Positions 17,301-20,008 of a stretch of DNA of 20,008 nt are shown piece by piece. The first letter of the stretch is position 1. Each line of letters starts with the position of its first letter. The position numbers and the translations under genes were made by a program. The stretch covers positions 1 to 20,008 of the forward strand of contig JBFIPU010000044.1 in NCBI GenBank assembly GCA_041609995.1, read 5' to 3'. The stretch is from JABDOU01 sp041609995. Lineage in GTDB: Bacteria; Actinomycetota; Acidimicrobiia; Spongiisociales; SHLN01. The notes under the pieces were generated by a model. The model saw nothing but the letters and a program-made list of their open reading frames with translations, made no database searches and was not told the origin of the DNA.

Positions 17301-20008
17301 CTACTGGGTGTCGGCGGCAACCGACGACACGTCGGCGTGGCCGGCCAACGTCTGGCCGGAACAAACCTACGGCGGGGCCGGTGCCCTGTGTGACGACGGG
17401 GCCGGCGGAACGTTCCTGCGAGCGAGTGCCGGGCCCTGCTACGGCGGCGTATCCGGCAACGTATCCGACGCTGCCGGCACCGGACTCACCTCGGCGGAGC
17501 ACGCCATCCACGTTCCCGCCGTCGCCGGCGTCGTGCAGGACCTCGACTTCGCTTTCTCACTCGACGTGGTGACCAACACGCGAGCGGGCGACGGAGCCGA
17601 CGACGCCCCGGCGTACGCCGATCGCACTGTGCAGGGGTCGCTGCGCCAATTCATCGACAACGCCAACAACGACCTCGGTCCCAATACGATGCGGTTCGTA
17701 CCGGTTCCGCCCACCAACGCCATCAACGGGGGCCACCGCTGGTGGCGGATCTCCAACTCCGTCGCCTTGCCCGCCATCTCCTCGGACGACGTCGTCATCG
17801 ATGGGACCGCTTATGACCGGGCGGATGGAACCACCGTGGTAAATCCCAACGCAGCCGGCCTGGGATCGGGCGTGGCGGTGGGGCGGACCGGGAGCTACAC
17901 GACCCCGACCCTCGACCCCGAACTCGAGATCGAGGACACCGCCACCATCACCAACGGCTTCTTCATCACCGGCAACAACGTGCGCATCAGCGACCTGGCG
18001 ATGCACGGCTTTGGCTACGAGCTCCAGTTCTCGGGGGCCACCAACGTGGAGGTCGACCACAACGTGCTCGGTACCGGGGCCGGCGCATTCACGGCCACCC
18101 CGGGCGGCACCCACGCCATCCAGCTCGACGCCACCACGGTGGGTGCCAACATCCACGACAACGTCATCGGATACAAGGGCAGCCGCGGGATCCAGGTGTT
18201 CAACGGGTCGAACACCGTGACCATCCAACAGAACGAGCTCGAGACCTTGGGCAGCGACGGCATCGACGTCGCCCTCAACTCGTTTGACGTCGACATCATC
18301 GGGAACCGAATCACCGGTGCAGAGAATTACGCCCTCGACATCATCGGACCGCAGGTCGATGTCACCCACAACACGATCACCGGCAACGGCCTGGCCGGCC
18401 TCCCCAACCAGGCGGGCGGTGTGCGCCTGTTCTCGGCAGACCACGTTGTCCGCGACAACGTCATCACCAACAACGAGGGCGACGCCGTCAACGTAGCCGG
18501 CCGCAGTGACGCGTACTCGCGGCCGCCGGCCATCCGAACCCTGGTTACCCGCAACACCTTCGGCGCCAACTCCGGCACCTCCATCGATCTGACAGCCCAC
18601 AACTCAGACGTGGACCTCGGCGACGGCGTCACGGCCAACACCGGCGGCACCATCCCCGACCACGGCAACGACGGCATCGACACGCCCATCGTGATCGAAG
18701 CAGACGTGTCCGGGACGGTGACCGGAACCGCCTGTGCCGGATGTTCGGTCGAGGTCTATCGGGCAGTGGCGGACGCCGACGCATCCGATGAGGTGGCCTC
18801 GGTGGGCTATGGGGAAGGCGTCGCGTATCTCACGACCGTCGTCGCCGACGGGGCCGGAGACTGGACCGCCACGGGTCTCAGCCTCAGCCTGGGAGAAGAG
18901 GTGTCGGCGATCGCGCTGGTCGACACTGACGCCGACCTGGCGGCCGACAGCACATCGGAGTTCTCGGCCAACCAGGCCGTTGTCGGTATCCAGTCGATCA
19001 CCGGCGCCGTGTACGACGATGTGAATGGCGACGCCGACCTCACGACCGACCCAACTCTCGCCAATGTGGAAGTGCACCTTTTCCAGGACGATGGCGATGG
19101 CGTTCCCGAGGCCACCGACGTGTTCCTGACCTCCACTACCACCTCGGACCCGTTCACGTTCACCAACCTCTCACCGTTCATCTACTGGGTGGCGGTCGAC
19201 AGCCGTTCCGCCGGTTTGCCGGCCGACTCCTGGTACGAACAGACGTACGGTCCCATCGGCGCATTCTGCGACAGCCCGACCGACACCAAGACCGTGCTGG
19301 CGGCGGCCGGAGCGTGCTACGGAGGAGACGACCACGAGTTCTCCGACAACCTCGCCGGCGGCGGGTTGCTCGGGGCCGAGCACATCGCCCGGGTCGATTT
19401 GACTGGGGGCGGCAACGCCACCGACGTCGACTTCGGGTTCAGCCTCAACGTCGTCACCAACAACCGAGCCGGAGACAACACCGATCAAGAGCCGGGCAAC
19501 GTCGACCGCACTGTCCAGGGCTCGCTCCGTCAGTTCATCACCAATGCCAACAACACTCCCGGTCCGAACACGATGCGATTCGTCCCCGTGTCGCCCACCA
19601 ACGCCACCGACGGAACCGGCAACTGGTGGCGGATCGACGTCACCGAGATCCTCCCCGTGATCGTCGACCACAACACGACCATCGACGGTTCAGCGTTCGA
19701 CTACACAGACGGCACCAGCGCCGCAAACCCCAACCCGGGCTCACTCGGCGAGGCGGTCGACACCCCCGGCTTCCAGGTGGGCACGAGCAACGTCCCCCTC
19801 TCCCCGGTCCCCAAGCCGGAGCTCGAACTCGTCGGGACGCGCGGCTACATCGGGCTCGAGGCCTCCGGAGTCAACGGGTTCACGGTCGACTCGATCTCGG
19901 CCTGGGGCTTCACGGACAACATCCGGGTCTTCAACTCCACGAACGCCGACCTGTTTGACAACGTGCTCGGATCCGGACCGTCTGCAATCGCCGACCCCGG
20001 CGCCGGCC
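14380..20008 (+). CDS. Giant secreted repeat protein: seven propeller-like repeats, then beta-helix / Ig-like / SdrD-B-like modules (partial, 3' end outside window)
   Basis: The frame stays open for at least 1876 codons, to the window edge. The GTG start overlaps the kinase stop (GTGA), with GGAG about four bases upstream; an in-frame ATG lies at 14449. Residues 1 to about 45 form a signal peptide: basic start, core WALVVAYAMVVAHLGFL, site DAEAA. Residues about 50-425 hold seven repeats centred on GDFVVAW-like strands and VFARRYN-like ends, probably a seven-bladed propeller. Beta-helix 1 starts near 427 (FIVTNTNASGAGSLAQAV). An Ig-like module starts near 788, and an SdrD-B-like module near 910. 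Beta-helix 2 starts near 1063 (VVTNTRAGDGADDA), Ig-like 2 near 1436, SdrD-B-like 2 near 1540 (VYDDVNGDADL, probable calcium binding), and beta-helix 3 near 1691. The composition is rich in Asp, Gly, Asn and Thr and poor in Lys. It is likely a surface or matrix protein; carbohydrate cleavage or binding is possible. No anchor is visible in the window. Confidence 0.9.
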   Translation, partial: MRRAGDFSTIRGSRVWALVVAYAMVVAHLGFLAPAPDAEAAVPNGSEFRVNDANATVQGTGIANTRSVSMAPDGTFVVTWYSTNQDADPLGATNVYARTFSSTGSPTSAEIRVNSDQTGSQYHQAVGTDATGDFVVAWYHGPTQDIYARVFNSAGVPQTGDLPVSQSAGLQENPSITVAPNGDFVVAWHGNGPGDGSGVFARRYNADGTPKGGEFLVNSTTSGAQLDADVATDSVGGTVVVWNGEGIGDTNGVFGRRINPDGTFRDATEFAVNAPSGVEQREAAVAMDSDGDFVVAWVHAGALKTVHAKQFSPALGSPGEFLVPATPADQKDSPNVAMDPGGAFNVVWESPNDADGWGVYTREYDAAGTPLSGDVLVNQSESGNQRRAAVSMNAGSIVFVWEGNGTQVGQEDTDGVFARMFRPGAAFIVTNTNASGAGSLAQAVADANSQCPPFPVIEFDIPTIDPGYDAARGVYTILNPGVIDLTCPNTVLDGSTQGDPDTATVGIGGTVGTDGLPGTQIDVPDIEIKGDLVRVSAADITIRGISIYGNGGTDDIDVVAAGDGLLVEQVVLGAPSHFVAPLPADQSRQGMTINDAANVTVQDSIIAYHGHTGIRVGGSSPGLTIQGNDFRENALDHNSDSAVEAGANSLTVIGNYVNKSGGVGLEFENSPGSNVIENNTVTNNGYLGSQTFGIRIGGTGSRVAKNIIHDNVGAGVLVRDDGGATAHISQNSFAGNGAFPDVNTVVTGHIGIDLLLPGGNHDNGDPPYYTINDDGDPDSGGNENLNFPVIEIATVVGSDLVVKGFAPAGSTIEFFEAAPDPTGFGQGETYLGSLVEGSGSDLDSGTGGYSGLINGLDQGTETSTERFEWQVPLASLPIAIGFGDQLTATASIGTTITSEFSGLAPVSPTLNGTVFDDTVGAATPADFAPRSGVTVRIYQDNAPIGTPDGGDTLLGTVTTDGSGEFSYPATAGTAYWVSAATDDTSAWPANVWPEQTYGGAGALCDDGAGGTFLRASAGPCYGGVSGNVSDAAGTGLTSAEHAIHVPAVAGVVQDLDFAFSLDVVTNTRAGDGADDAPAYADRTVQGSLRQFIDNANNDLGPNTMRFVPVPPTNAINGGHRWWRISNSVALPAISSDDVVIDGTAYDRADGTTVVNPNAAGLGSGVAVGRTGSYTTPTLDPELEIEDTATITNGFFITGNNVRISDLAMHGFGYELQFSGATNVEVDHNVLGTGAGAFTATPGGTHAIQLDATTVGANIHDNVIGYKGSRGIQVFNGSNTVTIQQNELETLGSDGIDVALNSFDVDIIGNRITGAENYALDIIGPQVDVTHNTITGNGLAGLPNQAGGVRLFSADHVVRDNVITNNEGDAVNVAGRSDAYSRPPAIRTLVTRNTFGANSGTSIDLTAHNSDVDLGDGVTANTGGTIPDHGNDGIDTPIVIEADVSGTVTGTACAGCSVEVYRAVADADASDEVASVGYGEGVAYLTTVVADGAGDWTATGLSLSLGEEVSAIALVDTDADLAADSTSEFSANQAVVGIQSITGAVYDDVNGDADLTTDPTLANVEVHLFQDDGDGVPEATDVFLTSTTTSDPFTFTNLSPFIYWVAVDSRSAGLPADSWYEQTYGPIGAFCDSPTDTKTVLAAAGACYGGDDHEFSDNLAGGGLLGAEHIARVDLTGGGNATDVDFGFSLNVVTNNRAGDNTDQEPGNVDRTVQGSLRQFITNANNTPGPNTMRFVPVSPTNATDGTGNWWRIDVTEILPVIVDHNTTIDGSAFDYTDGTSAANPNPGSLGEAVDTPGFQVGTSNVPLSPVPKPELELVGTRGYIGLEASGVNGFTVDSISAWGFTDNIRVFNSTNADLFDNVLGSGPSAIADPGAG
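14599..15582 (+). repeat. Seven degenerate protein-level repeats (propeller-like) in the giant protein
   Basis: Seven copies of a strand resembling G-D-F-V-V-A-W occur. The conserved Trp codons are at 14617, 14791, 14941, 15103, 15268, 15421 and 15580, giving periods of 150-174 bases (50-58 residues). Most are followed by a strand like VYARVFN or VFARRYN and then G-x-P plus a short loop. Seven units of this size fit a seven-bladed beta-propeller, although the fold is inferred from pattern only. Confidence 0.75.
17107..18996 (+). repeat. Tandem intragenic module, copy 1 (about 1.89 kb)
   Basis: This copy runs from an SdrD-B-like segment (NGTVFDD) through beta-helix 2 to the second Ig-like segment. 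The following copy matches it at several anchors: VVTNTRAGD at 17566 against VVTNNRAGD at 19450, and CGCACTGT at 17623 against 19507, an offset of 1884 bases in both cases. PNTMRFVPV and WWRI also recur. Both copies include an EQTYG...C...CYGG segment with paired cysteines. DNA identity is visible in the anchor region, so duplication is more likely than convergence. Confidence 0.75.
18997..20008 (+). repeat. Tandem intragenic module, copy 2 (truncated by window edge)
   Basis: This copy starts at ITGAVYDD (against NGTVFDD in copy 1) and continues through EQTYG and CYGG, the RTVQGSLRQFI anchor and the beginning of beta-helix 3. Offsets to copy 1 are 1884-1890 bases. Loops differ in length and sequence while framework residues are kept, so the duplication is not recent. 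More copies may follow beyond the window. Confidence 0.72.

Noticed and set aside
14353..18600. Long open frames on the minus strand opposite the giant gene (338, 381 and 347 codons)
   Set aside because: They mirror a GC-rich coding frame, have low-complexity Asp/Gly/Val/Arg composition and no recognisable domains. The plus-strand frame is continuous with clear repeats and a signal peptide.

Overview
The window is high-GC bacterial DNA with dense, short-gapped genes and GTG/TTG starts. It carries a BTAD/SARP-type regulator, an inositol-1-phosphate synthase and a mycoredoxin-like glutaredoxin. This mix suggests an actinobacterium, possibly of the Acidimicrobiia. The assignment is inferred from gene content; there is no rRNA marker. 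I see no tRNA, rRNA, insertion sequence, integrase or CRISPR array.

Layout. (1) 1-3391, minus strand: five genes with gaps of 16, 2, -4 and 20 bp, so probably one operon. In order of transcription they are a double zinc-ribbon protein, a quinone-oxidoreductase-like dehydrogenase, an unrecognised mutarotase-like protein, an aminoglycoside-phosphotransferase-fold kinase, and a haloalkane dehalogenase cut off by the window edge. (2) 3465-4055, plus: a compact rhomboid-family membrane protease, followed by a perfect 15-bp inverted repeat that probably terminates transcription in both directions. (3) 4380-8280, minus: a 1215-residue SARP/ATPase/TPR regulator, and 160 bp downstream of it a 30-codon ORF that is almost entirely a signal peptide. 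(4) 8392-9618, minus: myo-inositol-1-phosphate synthase, divergent from a LysR-family regulator (9738-10598, plus) across an AT-rich spacer. (5) 10677-12163, plus: a YbdK-type carboxylate-amine ligase and a glutaredoxin. A convergent AlaX-type tRNA-editing protein follows (12176-12898, minus). (6) 12983-20008, plus: a membrane sensor histidine kinase whose stop overlaps, as GTGA, the start of a giant secreted protein that is still open at the window edge (at least 1876 codons).

The giant protein has a signal peptide, seven propeller-like repeats of 50-58 residues, and then alternating right-handed beta-helix, Ig-like and SdrD-B-like modules. The last part includes an intragenic tandem duplication with a period of about 1.88 kb. 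It is most likely a surface or matrix protein, and the overlap suggests it is co-expressed with the kinase.

The best candidates for something undescribed are the tiny exported peptide beside a large ATPase regulator that carries a predicted DNA-binding domain at each end, and the kinase-giant protein pair. Both are inferences from gene arrangement and sequence and have not been shown experimentally.
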